From Sphingomonas sp. JC676 (GTDB lineage: Bacteria > Pseudomonadota > Alphaproteobacteria > Sphingomonadales > Sphingomonadaceae): 64,000 bases of DNA. Made by a program: the position numbers and the translations under genes. The DNA lies in NCBI RefSeq assembly GCF_014489075.1, contig NZ_JACTGR010000001.1, positions 248,001 to 312,000 on the forward strand. The letters are read 5' to 3'. The notes beneath the pieces are model-generated. The model saw only the letters and a list, made by a program, of their open reading frames with translations, did not search any database and had not been told where the DNA came from. Below, piece by piece: positions 45,301-52,460 of the stretch; position 1 is the first letter of the stretch; every line of letters starts with the position of its first letter.

Positions 45301-45711
45301 GCGGCGAACACCTATGCCGAGGGGCCGTTCCTCAACACCTCGCCCGACGCGTTCAACGCGACGCTTTATTACGAGGACAGCAAATTCTCGGCGCGCGTCT
45401 CGGGAGCCTATCGCACCCGCTATGTGAACCGCTTCCCGCTGGCGACCGGCACCTGTTCGGTGGGTACCACCACCGTGGGCGGCGGCCCCTGCAACTCGCC
45501 GGTGTTCGCGGACTTCGGCTATAACGAGGACCAGCTGAACATCGACTTCGCGATCTCCTATGCGGTGACCGACTTCGCCAAGCTATCGCTCGAGGGCCGC
45601 AACATGACCAACGAGCCGCAATACCGCACCATGTATGCGGCGAACCCGGTGAGCCAGACCTATGCCGGCACCGGGCGGATCGTCACCGCGGGGCTGCGGC
45701 TCAGCTTCTAG
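42361..45711 (+). CDS. TonB-dependent outer-membrane receptor
   Basis: A 1116-residue TonB-dependent transporter with a Tat-like signal (SRRNIGLALRGASLGALG), cleaved near APAFAQ. The plug starts with DIVVTGFRASLQNSLN and holds AEFPDANLAESIQRLPGV and GEGRTITVRGLGG. The barrel ends VTAGLRLSF. It belongs to the same subfamily as the 987-residue receptor at 29502 but is longer in the barrel loops. Uptake of pectin fragments is inferred from context. A strong GGGGGAGG ribosome-binding site precedes ATG 42361. Confidence 0.94.
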   Translation: MPYTVDTRISRRNIGLALRGASLGALGVAMLMAAPAFAQSDVPTQTVAGDKGIQQETAPQDEVASGVDAQTGNDIVVTGFRASLQNSLNIKRNSNQIVDAITAEDIAEFPDANLAESIQRLPGVSIDRDNGEGRTITVRGLGGDFQMVRLNGADAQNIAGGNNSDSGANRSRGFDFNTFASELFGGIKVTKSTAAENDEGSLGAIIDLTTGRPLAYKGNRFALGGEAEYRENGKSFNPRFTGLASVHVTDNFGILVSGAYQKQDQQIDAYRRNIGVFEYTYRNSQIAGVTPNAFGFARPSTAGTGATFGSDPAAYAAVTPTTIIPGLPSVGRQYLDYERIGATATMQWKPNPGTEITLDGVFSRYDQNSNNTGITPIGLNRNGTNARVISTGSAGLRAIGTANGYADRVALYANCVPSAIIDCNGDQAGNGVGQTPLAGYFNSLNPNNLNPFDYYNNPASPGYVATANQIGYYNELLGRPNTKIREAHVNGAGQADYMVLDDVDWRSFADTQFGRTDFKQVTLNVHQEFAPNFYADATGGWSKSEFRAYGLLAEVNAIDKDGYVFDERGDGKMPVFNPGFDVANPANWTLVKGLSTIRYFTNTVDNEFKVARVNFTYEALPEMSIKFGATAKEFAYEGDQGRRNQSIEAINPTLAESHLNITDLGQTIGFGQGLTVSQGTPTSYFAPDINKFINQFGINCNCVNKWGDFRAVVDGRQRSGVTERDVSGYFQVDYNFDLLGRPLRGNVGMRVANTRVSGSGNVGGADGVAGLAVTAQNEYWDWLPSMNANWEVMDGLLIRFAASKVMSRPQLSSLTPGTTAFTTSLNSNGTAPTLTVGNPYLNPFRATNLDLSFEKYFAHNGLIAVNLFKKNIDTFPQQVALEAPLSAVFEPDVYQQVLSFITNAALLNYTRAGGTWGIRQFKDAPGGDIKGIEINLQTDFFFLPGFLKHFGVTANYTHIDSSLSYLTGTVLNTSQTISGTAANTYAEGPFLNTSPDAFNATLYYEDSKFSARVSGAYRTRYVNRFPLATGTCSVGTTTVGGGPCNSPVFADFGYNEDQLNIDFAISYAVTDFAKLSLEGRNMTNEPQYRTMYAANPVSQTYAGTGRIVTAGLRLSF

Positions 45712-45726
45712 TTTCTGGGGGGAGGG

Positions 45727-45757
45727 TGCGGCGGCGAGGCTCTCGCCGTCGCATTTT
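45727..45757 (+). terminator. Rho-independent terminator between receptor and pectate lyase
   Basis: TGCGGCGGCGAG pairs with CTCGCCGTCGCA (12 pairs with one G-T), loop GCT, and is followed by TTTTCTT. It is a strong terminator 16 bases past the TonB receptor stop. The pectate lyase ATG follows only 30 bases later, so either limited read-through or a promoter within the hairpin region is required. Confidence 0.8.
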
Positions 45758-45786
45758 CTTGTCCGGGCATTTTGGTGAGGAACGAG

Positions 45787-47136
45787 ATGACGAAGGTTCG
45801 CGGGATCCTTGCCGCCGGGCTGTTGCTCGGCGGCGCGTGGCCGGCGCATGCGGGCGACCGGACGCCCGTGCCGGTCACTGCCTTTCCCGGCGCCGAAGGG
45901 GCGGGGGCGGTTGCGCGAGGCGGGCGCGGCGGGGCGGTGCTGTTCGTCACCAATCTCGAGGATTCGGGGCCGGGCAGCCTGCGCGCGGCGGTGGAGACCA
46001 AGGGGCCGCGGACGATCCTGTTCCGCATCTCCGGCACGATCCGGCTGCTGAAGCCGCTGGTAGTCCGCGAGGGCCGGGTGACGATCGCCGGCCAATCTGC
46101 GCCGGGCGACGGCATCACGCTGCGCGACCAGCGGCTCCAGGTGTCGGCCGACGATGTCGTGATCCGCTACATCCGCTCGCGGCTGGGCGATGAATCGAAG
46201 ACCGAATCCGATGCGATCTGGGTCAGTAAGGGACGGCGGATCATTCTCGATCATGTCTCGGCGAGCTGGTCGGTGGACGAGACGCTGTCGGCATCGGCCA
46301 ATTATACGAGCCCCGATGAGGGATACTACGACCTGACCGTCCAATGGTCGATCATCTCAGAATCGCTCACCCATTCGCTCCACGCCAAAGGCGAGCATGG
46401 CTATGGCAGCCTGATCCGTGCCGGGCGGGGCGCGAAGGTAAGCTTCCACCACAATCTCTGGGCGAACCACGAGGCGCGGATGCCGCGGCCCGGCAATTAC
46501 AGCGGGCCGGAGGTCGATCCGCTGGGCGCATTCTTCGATTTCCGCTCCAACGTCTTCTACAATTGGGGCAAGGGCCATTCGGGCTACAATGCCGACAAGG
46601 CAACGCTCTCGCGCTACAATTTCGTCGACAATGCCTATGTCGCCGGACCGCAGTCCGAGAAGGCGATCGCGTTCGACGAATCCGACATGCTGGCCAAGGC
46701 CTGGTTCGCGGGCAACAGCATGAATGGCGCGATCCCGACCGATCCGTGGAGCCTGGTAACCGGTGTGCAGCCCGAAGGCTATCGGCTGGCGGCACCGGTG
46801 GATGTCGCCCGGGTGAAGCCCGAAGCGGCAGCATCGGCCTATGCAAGCGTGCTGGCGCAGGCGGGGGCGTCCAAGGCGCGCGATCCGGTCGATGCGCGCG
46901 TGATAGCTGGCGTTCGGGACCGGACGGGCCGGCAGATCGACAGCCAGCGCGACGTCGGCGGCTGGCCCGAGCTCAAGAGCCTGCCCACGCCCAGGGACAG
47001 CGATCAGGACGGCATGCCCGATGCCTGGGAGAAGGCGCATGGGCTGAACCCGAACGACGTCGGCGACGGCGGCAAGGATCGCAACGGCGACGGCTGGACC
47101 AATCTCGAGGAATGGCTCGCCGATCTGGTGAAGTGA
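45787..47136 (+). CDS. Pectate lyase, PL1-type, exported
   Basis: A 449-residue secreted parallel beta-helix lyase that cleaves polygalacturonate by beta-elimination with Ca2+. The signal peptide ends near PAHAG. ILDHVSASWSVDETLS, FHHNLWANHEARMPRPGNY and FFDFRSNVFYNWG match PL1-type lyases, including the conserved Arg of ARMPR. The C terminus carries a Ca-binding thrombospondin type 3-like segment, DSDQDGMPDAWEKAHGLNP with DRNGDGW. Its unsaturated products feed KduI and KduD in the operon at 32951. ATG 45787 follows GAGGAACGAG. Confidence 0.93.
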   Translation: MTKVRGILAAGLLLGGAWPAHAGDRTPVPVTAFPGAEGAGAVARGGRGGAVLFVTNLEDSGPGSLRAAVETKGPRTILFRISGTIRLLKPLVVREGRVTIAGQSAPGDGITLRDQRLQVSADDVVIRYIRSRLGDESKTESDAIWVSKGRRIILDHVSASWSVDETLSASANYTSPDEGYYDLTVQWSIISESLTHSLHAKGEHGYGSLIRAGRGAKVSFHHNLWANHEARMPRPGNYSGPEVDPLGAFFDFRSNVFYNWGKGHSGYNADKATLSRYNFVDNAYVAGPQSEKAIAFDESDMLAKAWFAGNSMNGAIPTDPWSLVTGVQPEGYRLAAPVDVARVKPEAAASAYASVLAQAGASKARDPVDARVIAGVRDRTGRQIDSQRDVGGWPELKSLPTPRDSDQDGMPDAWEKAHGLNPNDVGDGGKDRNGDGWTNLEEWLADLVK

Positions 47137-47145
47137 CTGGCAGAC

Positions 47146-48948
47146 CTAGCCCGGCAGCGTGAGCGGGCGGGCGTGATAGGCCCTTAGCCAGCTTGCCAGG
47201 TCCCCGGCCAGCAGATCCGTGACGCGACGGGCGCGGCGGAGCAGGGTGTCGAAGCTCAGCGTATCGGCATCGATGACGCCGGCGAGCGTTTCGAGATCGT
47301 GCCTGAGCGCCTCTCCTCGGGCGGCGATCCCGGCGAAATCCCCCTGCATGCGGATGCCGTAGATGGCCGCTCCGATCGCGGGCAATGCGGCGCTGACGAT
47401 CGTCACGCCGATCGAGAAGGGATACTGGATTGCGTACAGCGCGGGGACCAGCTCGTACGCGCCCTTGAAGATCAGCATGCTGACACAGGCCAGGGCAGTG
47501 ATCGCGAACAGGATCGTGCCGGTGAGATGCAGCCGGTGATCGAGAAGGTGCATCCGCCGGGCCTCGGCGTTCAGATAGGCGATCTGGCCCTGGATCAACT
47601 GACGCAACTCGCTGCGCACGCATTCGAGATAGGCCCGGTCGGCACGGATGCTCGGCAGCCCGAGAAGGCGTGCGGACGCGCGGGTGTACCACGCGACCCA
47701 GAGGGCCGCTTGTTCGCCCGCGCCGCGCAGATCGAGATCACCGAGCTGTGCGGAGAGCGCGACGCAACGCAGCCGTTCCGCCAGTGCGCGATTGTCGAGC
47801 CACAGCCGGTGCCAGCCCGCCTTATTGCCCATGCGCGTCACCAGCAGGATCGTGGCGATGGTCAGCACCTCGAGGACGATCAGCTCGGGCTTCGCCCAAG
47901 CGGGCATCGCCAGCCCCAGCATCGACAGGAGCACGGCGAACGCCGCGAGCATGAAATTGGTCACATAGCCGCTGCGGAAGAGCTGGGCGAAGCGTGTGGC
48001 GGCGGCATCGGCTCGCGCGAAGCTGGGACGCGCGGCCCGATCCAGCCGATCCGCGAAATCCTGGGTGCCCGTGCAGGTCGGGATGGCCGCGCCGGTATCG
48101 CCGGGTTTGGTCCATCCAAAATCGGTGCGTCGCAGGCGCCGCACGCCGGCGACCGCCAGGAGCAGCGGATAGGCCAGCGCAAGCCTCTGCCAGCCGGTCG
48201 CGCCAGAACGGAATCGCTCCAGCATCGCGGCTTCCTGTTTCTCTACGGGCAGATCGAGCAACTGGCCGAGCAGGGCGCCGAGCTTGTCCACATCGCCCCG
48301 CGCGACGGTATCGATCGTCTGCTGGCCGAGATCAATTTCCTCGAGCCCGTCCCATAACAGCACCGGCGGGTGCTTGTCCGCCGGATCGACATGGATCACC
48401 GGAATTCCCTGGAGCACCGCCTCGGCAACGATCTGGGCGGCGCCGCCGCGGCCGCGCATCGGCTCGCTGTCCCAGATTGCGAGCAGCAGGTCGCTCTGCG
48501 CCAACGTGATGCGTCCGGCACGCTCATAGGCAGCGGCTTCCCCGCCTTCGCCGCTTCGCTCGCCCGGCAGCTCGAACACCGCCGCGGCTTGCGCCAGGCG
48601 GCGCAGATGCGCGTCGCGCGCCTGGCCGGGGGCGAAATCCTGGGCGTAATCGTCGCGGAAGAAGGGCAGCACGGCGTCCAGCGCCCAGCCGCGTTCGAGC
48701 GCCGCATCGGCGACGATGCTGTCCGCTCCCTCGGCCAATGGGCTTACCAGCCGGATTTCGGTCGGTCCATGGAGCGAGACCAGGCTGCAAATCTCGGCAA
48801 GGATGCGCGATACCTCGACGTGCAATTTGTCGAGATCGGACGATCCGAGCCGCGCCGGCCGATGCCCGGTTACGCCGATCCGCAAGGTTCTTTGCGGCAG
48901 CCAGGCTTCGGCGTCGTCCCCCCGCGGGGTACCCGTTTCATCATTCAC
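47146..48948 (-). CDS. SLOG-like Rossmann domain with C-terminal membrane segments
   Basis: A roughly 600-residue protein of unknown function. The N-terminal 220 residues look like the SLOG family (Rossmann-like, related to YpsA/DprA): IGVTGHRPARLG at the start, IRLVSPLAEGADSIVA and LDAVLPFFRDDY. A second block, IPVIHVDPADKHPPVLLWDG, follows. Two pairs of hydrophobic helices lie around residues 335-385 and 475-540, resembling the SLOG-associated membrane effectors described in bacterial conflict systems. The C-terminal tail is helical and cytoplasmic. GTG 48948 or TTG 48981 may be the start; no ribosome-binding site is clear. It is convergent to the pectate lyase and divergent to the trypsin-like gene. 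Confidence 0.7.
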   Translation of the reverse strand: MNDETGTPRGDDAEAWLPQRTLRIGVTGHRPARLGSSDLDKLHVEVSRILAEICSLVSLHGPTEIRLVSPLAEGADSIVADAALERGWALDAVLPFFRDDYAQDFAPGQARDAHLRRLAQAAAVFELPGERSGEGGEAAAYERAGRITLAQSDLLLAIWDSEPMRGRGGAAQIVAEAVLQGIPVIHVDPADKHPPVLLWDGLEEIDLGQQTIDTVARGDVDKLGALLGQLLDLPVEKQEAAMLERFRSGATGWQRLALAYPLLLAVAGVRRLRRTDFGWTKPGDTGAAIPTCTGTQDFADRLDRAARPSFARADAAATRFAQLFRSGYVTNFMLAAFAVLLSMLGLAMPAWAKPELIVLEVLTIATILLVTRMGNKAGWHRLWLDNRALAERLRCVALSAQLGDLDLRGAGEQAALWVAWYTRASARLLGLPSIRADRAYLECVRSELRQLIQGQIAYLNAEARRMHLLDHRLHLTGTILFAITALACVSMLIFKGAYELVPALYAIQYPFSIGVTIVSAALPAIGAAIYGIRMQGDFAGIAARGEALRHDLETLAGVIDADTLSFDTLLRRARRVTDLLAGDLASWLRAYHARPLTLPG

Positions 48949-49204
48949 GCAGGCACGCTCGCTTCTGCCCCTGTCGCGCAATGGCTAGCATGCCGCGCAT
49001 CGGCCTCAAGGCACTATGTTCACCGGAATGGCGTCGCTCATGACGACGAACCGCCCGATTTGATGGATATCGTAAATATAAGACATTAATCTCAGGATGT
49101 TTGTCGCGATATCTGCGGTAAAAGGATGGGCGCCATTTATTTTGCCAAATCGCGGTTACGGCAGCTATTCTTGCCGCTCGAGCATGGCGATCTTGGAAGT
49201 GGCA

Positions 49205-50071
49205 ATGCGGATCGGGGCCCTGATTCTGACAATCGCGCTCGCGGCAAGTGCTTCGGGGGCGTCCGCGCTGGGCAACTATCGGGCGCAGGACTCCGAGCGT
49301 GCGCTGGTGAACGGCGCGCCTTGGCAGGCCGAGATCTATTCGAACTTCCAGGACTATACTCCGGAAGAGCGCGCGAAGAAGGAGCAATGGGAGCTCGCGC
49401 ATCGCTGTGGCGGCGCGCTGATCGCCGACGAATGGGTGCTCACCGCCGCGCACTGCATCGATCAGGACAAGGTCAACAAGGGCTATCGGGTGCGGCTGGG
49501 CGCGCGCAACCTCGAGCTACAGGACGGCGTGACCTTCCGCATCGATCGCATGGTGCAGCACGCCGGCTATGACGCGAAGCGGCATCTGAACGACATCGCG
49601 CTGGTGCACATCGTCGGCGACAACGAGAGCGACCCATATGCCGGTGGCCATATGGACATGATCCGGCTCAACGGCTCCGAGGACAACGACACCGATGTCG
49701 AAGCGGATGTGGCGGTGACCGCCACAGGCTGGGGCAAGACCGAGCCCGGCGCCGATGGCCGTTCGTCGGTGGCGCTGATGCAGGTCGACCTGACGACGCG
49801 AGACTGCGATTCCGCCCCGGCCTATCGCGGTCGCGTCACCGGCGACATGCTTTGCGCGAGCGCACCGGGCGCGGATACCTGTCAGGGCGACAGCGGGGGT
49901 CCGTTGGTGCTGACCTATGGCGAGCCGGTGCTGGTCGGGATCGTCAGCTGGGGAGACGGCTGCGCGGACGAAACCCGCCCCGGCGTCTATGTCCGCATCG
50001 ACCGCGAGCACTATCTCGACTGGATCGACCGCGCGATGGCCGCCGATCCGTCGATCAATCGGCTGAACTAA
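49205..50071 (+). CDS. Secreted trypsin-type serine protease (S1 family)
   Basis: A 288-residue S1 protease. The signal peptide is MRIGALILTIALAASASGASA. Activation is probably at SER-ALVNGAPW, the bacterial equivalent of IVGG. The catalytic triad is TAAHC (His), NDIALVH (Asp) and CQGDSGGP (Ser). The residue six before the catalytic Ser is Asp (ADTCQGDSGG), and VSWGDGC with RPGVY supplies the Gly residues, so cleavage after Arg or Lys is expected. Cys pairs match trypsin disulfides. ATG 49205 follows GGAAG. Its stop overlaps the stop of the convergent repeat protein gene by three or four bases. Confidence 0.95.
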   Translation: MRIGALILTIALAASASGASALGNYRAQDSERALVNGAPWQAEIYSNFQDYTPEERAKKEQWELAHRCGGALIADEWVLTAAHCIDQDKVNKGYRVRLGARNLELQDGVTFRIDRMVQHAGYDAKRHLNDIALVHIVGDNESDPYAGGHMDMIRLNGSEDNDTDVEADVAVTATGWGKTEPGADGRSSVALMQVDLTTRDCDSAPAYRGRVTGDMLCASAPGADTCQGDSGGPLVLTYGEPVLVGIVSWGDGCADETRPGVYVRIDREHYLDWIDRAMAADPSINRLN

Positions 50072-50250
50072 CGCGAATCCCCACTGCCGCGTGAATCGCC
50101 GCTGCCACGCGAGTCCCCACTGCCGCGTGAATCACCGCTGCCGCGATCATCGCCTTCTTCCTCTTCGTCGCCGTCTTCCTGCTCATCGACGATTTCTTCC
50201 TCGGGCTCATCTTCCGTGGCGTCGGTCACGGGGCGTCCACCGATAACCAT
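50068..50250 (-). CDS. Small acidic protein with GSGDSR tandem repeats
   Basis: A 60-residue protein not resembling known families. It begins MVIGGRPVTDATEDEPEEE, has an acidic centre (DEQEDGDEEEEGDD) and ends with four and a half copies of GSGDSR. A perfect AAGGAGG lies five bases before the ATG, so it is likely well translated; a start 30 bases earlier (50280) is less well placed. It has no signal peptide or membrane segment. It lies 71 bases downstream of the TIR-TPR gene on the same strand and is convergent with the trypsin-type protease. Each repeat ends in Arg, a trypsin cleavage residue. The function is unknown. Confidence 0.75.
   Translation of the reverse strand: MVIGGRPVTDATEDEPEEEIVDEQEDGDEEEEGDDRGSGDSRGSGDSRGSGDSRGSGDSR
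50071..50150. repeat. 18-bp tandem repeat within the acidic-protein gene
   Basis: Four full units and part of a fifth, with boundaries about every 18 bases from 50071. Units one and three are nearly identical, and units two and four likewise, so the array looks like a duplicated 36-base dimer. Copy number may vary between strains. Confidence 0.85.
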
Positions 50251-50321
50251 ATCGTCCTCCTTGAATGGAACGATGAGCATCTCACAGACGCACCCTGCTG
50301 GATAGTGCGAAGCGCGGTGGC

Positions 50322-52253
50322 TCAGCCGAGCTTCAATTCCTTGAGCAAGCGGGCGAATTCGGGTCGCGTGCGGAGCGGGTCGAGCAGCGGATCGGTGGTG
50401 AGGTAGATCAATCCGGAATCGCCGACCGCACGCGCCTTTTCGAGCGTTGCCAGCGCCGCGTCCGCCTGTCCCCATTGGGCCTGCACTTCGGCCTGTTGAT
50501 ACAGCGCGCTGTCGCCCAGTTCGGTGACGAGTTGCTGCATCGCCTGCTTGGCAGCCGCTGTATTGCCCAAGCGGTTCTCCACTACCGCCAGGCCCGAAAG
50601 CCGGAACAGGGCGTGTGGCTCGGCGACAAAGGCGGCGCGCGCCTCCTTAAGCTTGCCGAGTTGATAGAGGCAATGGCCGATCAGCCCGCGCGCGTTCGAT
50701 ATCTTGGGATTGAGCTCCAGGGCCCGATTGAGTGGCGGAATCGCTGTGTCGTAGCGGCGCGCGGAATAGTCGATCGACCCCGCCGCGCGGTGCGTGCGCG
50801 GATTGAGCGGATCGAGCGCCAGCGCGCGCAGGATCGCCGCCCGCGCATCGTCGCCACGCCTGGCGCGGGCACAATATAGGGCGAAGAGCAGCAGGATATC
50901 GGCGTCGCCATGCCCGAGCGCATAGGCCTTGTCATAGGCCGGACCGGCGCCGGCCACGTCGAGGCGACCGGTGAACAGCGCATAGCCCAACGCGAGATGC
51001 GCTTCCGCGAGGTCCGGGGCGATCTCGATCGCCCGCCTGGCTGCCGCGATCGCCGCGTCGTAGAGCCCGCGCAGTTCGCTTGCCTTGGCATATTCGGCGG
51101 CAATCGCCGCGAGCGAGCGCGAGCGCGCGGCGTGTGCCAGAGCGAAATCGCCATCAGCCGCGATGGCAATGTCATATTGCGCGAGGGCGGCGCGGTCGCT
51201 CGCTTCGTCCGTGGCCGCATTGAACAGCGAACCGCCGCGCAGAAAGGCCTCATAGGCAGCCACGTTGCGTGTGCCGCCGGGTGCAGGCTTGGACGTCGCA
51301 ATCTGCACCGAGAGCGCCTCCGCCACGGTGCCGGCGATTTCGGTCTGCACTGCGAAGATGTCGGACAGCTTGCGATCGACGCTGTTCGACCATTTGCTGA
51401 AGCCGGTCCGCCCGTCGATCAGATCGGTCGAGATGCGGACGATGTCGTTCGATCGCTGCACCGAGCCTTCGAGCAGATAGGCGACGCCGAGCTTGCGCGC
51501 GACGGTGGTGGCGTCTTCCCCCGCGTCTCGCGCCGCCTTGGACGATGTCGCCGCCAGTACCTTCAGCGCGTCGTTGCGGGCCAGCGCGGCGCGGACTTCC
51601 TCGGTCAGCCCGTCGGCGAGAAATGCCTGGGCGGGATCGCCGCTGAGATTCTTGAACGCGAGCACGACGATGCTGTCGGCCGCGACATCGCGCGCGTCGA
51701 ACAGGCCGCGCCGCCAGGCATAGAGCCCGCCGCCGCCCGCTGCTACGACCACCGCCGCGCCAGCGCCGATCCGAAGGGCGGTTCGGCGCGAGACCGGTCG
51801 GGACGGGGCAGGTGCTGAAAACGGCTGGTCGATCGCTGCCGAAACCGCGCGGGCGATGGCGGCGATCTGGGGGGCGTCCGGCCTGCCGCGCCATTTGGCG
51901 AGATCGATGACATGATATTGGCCAAAGCCGAGCGGCGGCGCGGTGCCGTCGAGCGAAACCGGTACCAGGCGGTGGCGATCGCGCCCCTGCGAAGCTTCGT
52001 CTCGCACCCAATCCGAAGCGACCGAGGCTTGCGACCATAGGACGATCACCGCGTCGGCCGAGTCCAGGGCTTCGCGGATCGAGGTTGCGAACGACGCGCC
52101 ACCCTCAATCAGCGCATCCCACCAAATTTCGAAGCCGGCGGCGCCAAGGGCCTGTGCAAGTTTTTCCGCGCGCCGGCGATCGGCGCGGGCATAGCTCAGG
52201 AATATGGTGGGGCGCCGTTCCCTGCTGCCGGATGCTGTTGAGTCGCTCGCCAT
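50322..52253 (-). CDS. TIR-membrane-TPR signalling protein
   Basis: A 643-residue protein in three parts. Residues 14-130 are a TIR domain: IFLSYARADRRRAEKLAQAL, FEIWWDALIEGG, and SDWVRDEASQG with the Glu corresponding to the catalytic residue of NAD-cleaving TIR proteins. A TM helix lies near residues 165-183. A FlgO/TolB-N-like segment (VLAFKNLSGDPAQAFLADGLTEE) follows, then eight or more TPR-like repeats (residues 330-640). Such TIR-TPR proteins are common in sphingomonads and usually unassigned. It could sense a signal or assemble complexes at the membrane. It heads a two-gene unit with the acidic repeat protein. Confidence 0.85.
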   Translation of the reverse strand: MASDSTASGSRERRPTIFLSYARADRRRAEKLAQALGAAGFEIWWDALIEGGASFATSIREALDSADAVIVLWSQASVASDWVRDEASQGRDRHRLVPVSLDGTAPPLGFGQYHVIDLAKWRGRPDAPQIAAIARAVSAAIDQPFSAPAPSRPVSRRTALRIGAGAAVVVAAGGGGLYAWRRGLFDARDVAADSIVVLAFKNLSGDPAQAFLADGLTEEVRAALARNDALKVLAATSSKAARDAGEDATTVARKLGVAYLLEGSVQRSNDIVRISTDLIDGRTGFSKWSNSVDRKLSDIFAVQTEIAGTVAEALSVQIATSKPAPGGTRNVAAYEAFLRGGSLFNAATDEASDRAALAQYDIAIAADGDFALAHAARSRSLAAIAAEYAKASELRGLYDAAIAAARRAIEIAPDLAEAHLALGYALFTGRLDVAGAGPAYDKAYALGHGDADILLLFALYCARARRGDDARAAILRALALDPLNPRTHRAAGSIDYSARRYDTAIPPLNRALELNPKISNARGLIGHCLYQLGKLKEARAAFVAEPHALFRLSGLAVVENRLGNTAAAKQAMQQLVTELGDSALYQQAEVQAQWGQADAALATLEKARAVGDSGLIYLTTDPLLDPLRTRPEFARLLKELKLG

Positions 52254-52367
52254 CGCCGATTGCCCCCAGGCGCCCGGGCAGAAGCTAGCGCTTATTGCGC
52301 GCTCTCACCATAGGCGGCGCAGCTTCGATGCCGTAGCGAGGATCGCGCCGGCGCCGAATTGGGGAAA

Positions 52368-52443
52368 TGGTGCCGGTTGCAGGAATCGAACCCGCGACCT
52401 TCGGTTTACAAAACCGCTGCTCTACCAGCTGAGCTAAACCGGC
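52368..52443 (-). tRNA. tRNA-Thr(UGU)
   Basis: A 76-nt tRNA on the minus strand. The acceptor stem pairs GCCGGTT with AACCGGC, the D arm contains AGCTCAGCTGGTAGAGC, the anticodon loop is TTTGTAA giving TGT, and the T arm has GGTTCGATTCC. CCA is encoded. The outermost anticodon-stem pair appears to be a G-A mismatch. Confidence 0.95.
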
Positions 52444-52460
52444 GTGGCGGTTCCCATGGC

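Noticed and set aside
46755..46765. Another ACCGGTGT match inside the pectate lyase gene
   Set aside because: It lies within coding sequence, lacks the second half, and a hexamer match in GC-rich DNA is expected by chance.
47146..52253. Idea that this group is a known CBASS, Thoeris or retron system
   Set aside because: There is no nucleotide cyclase, no ThsA-type SLOG-SIR2 effector, no reverse transcriptase and no ncRNA; only isolated domains resemble parts of such systems.
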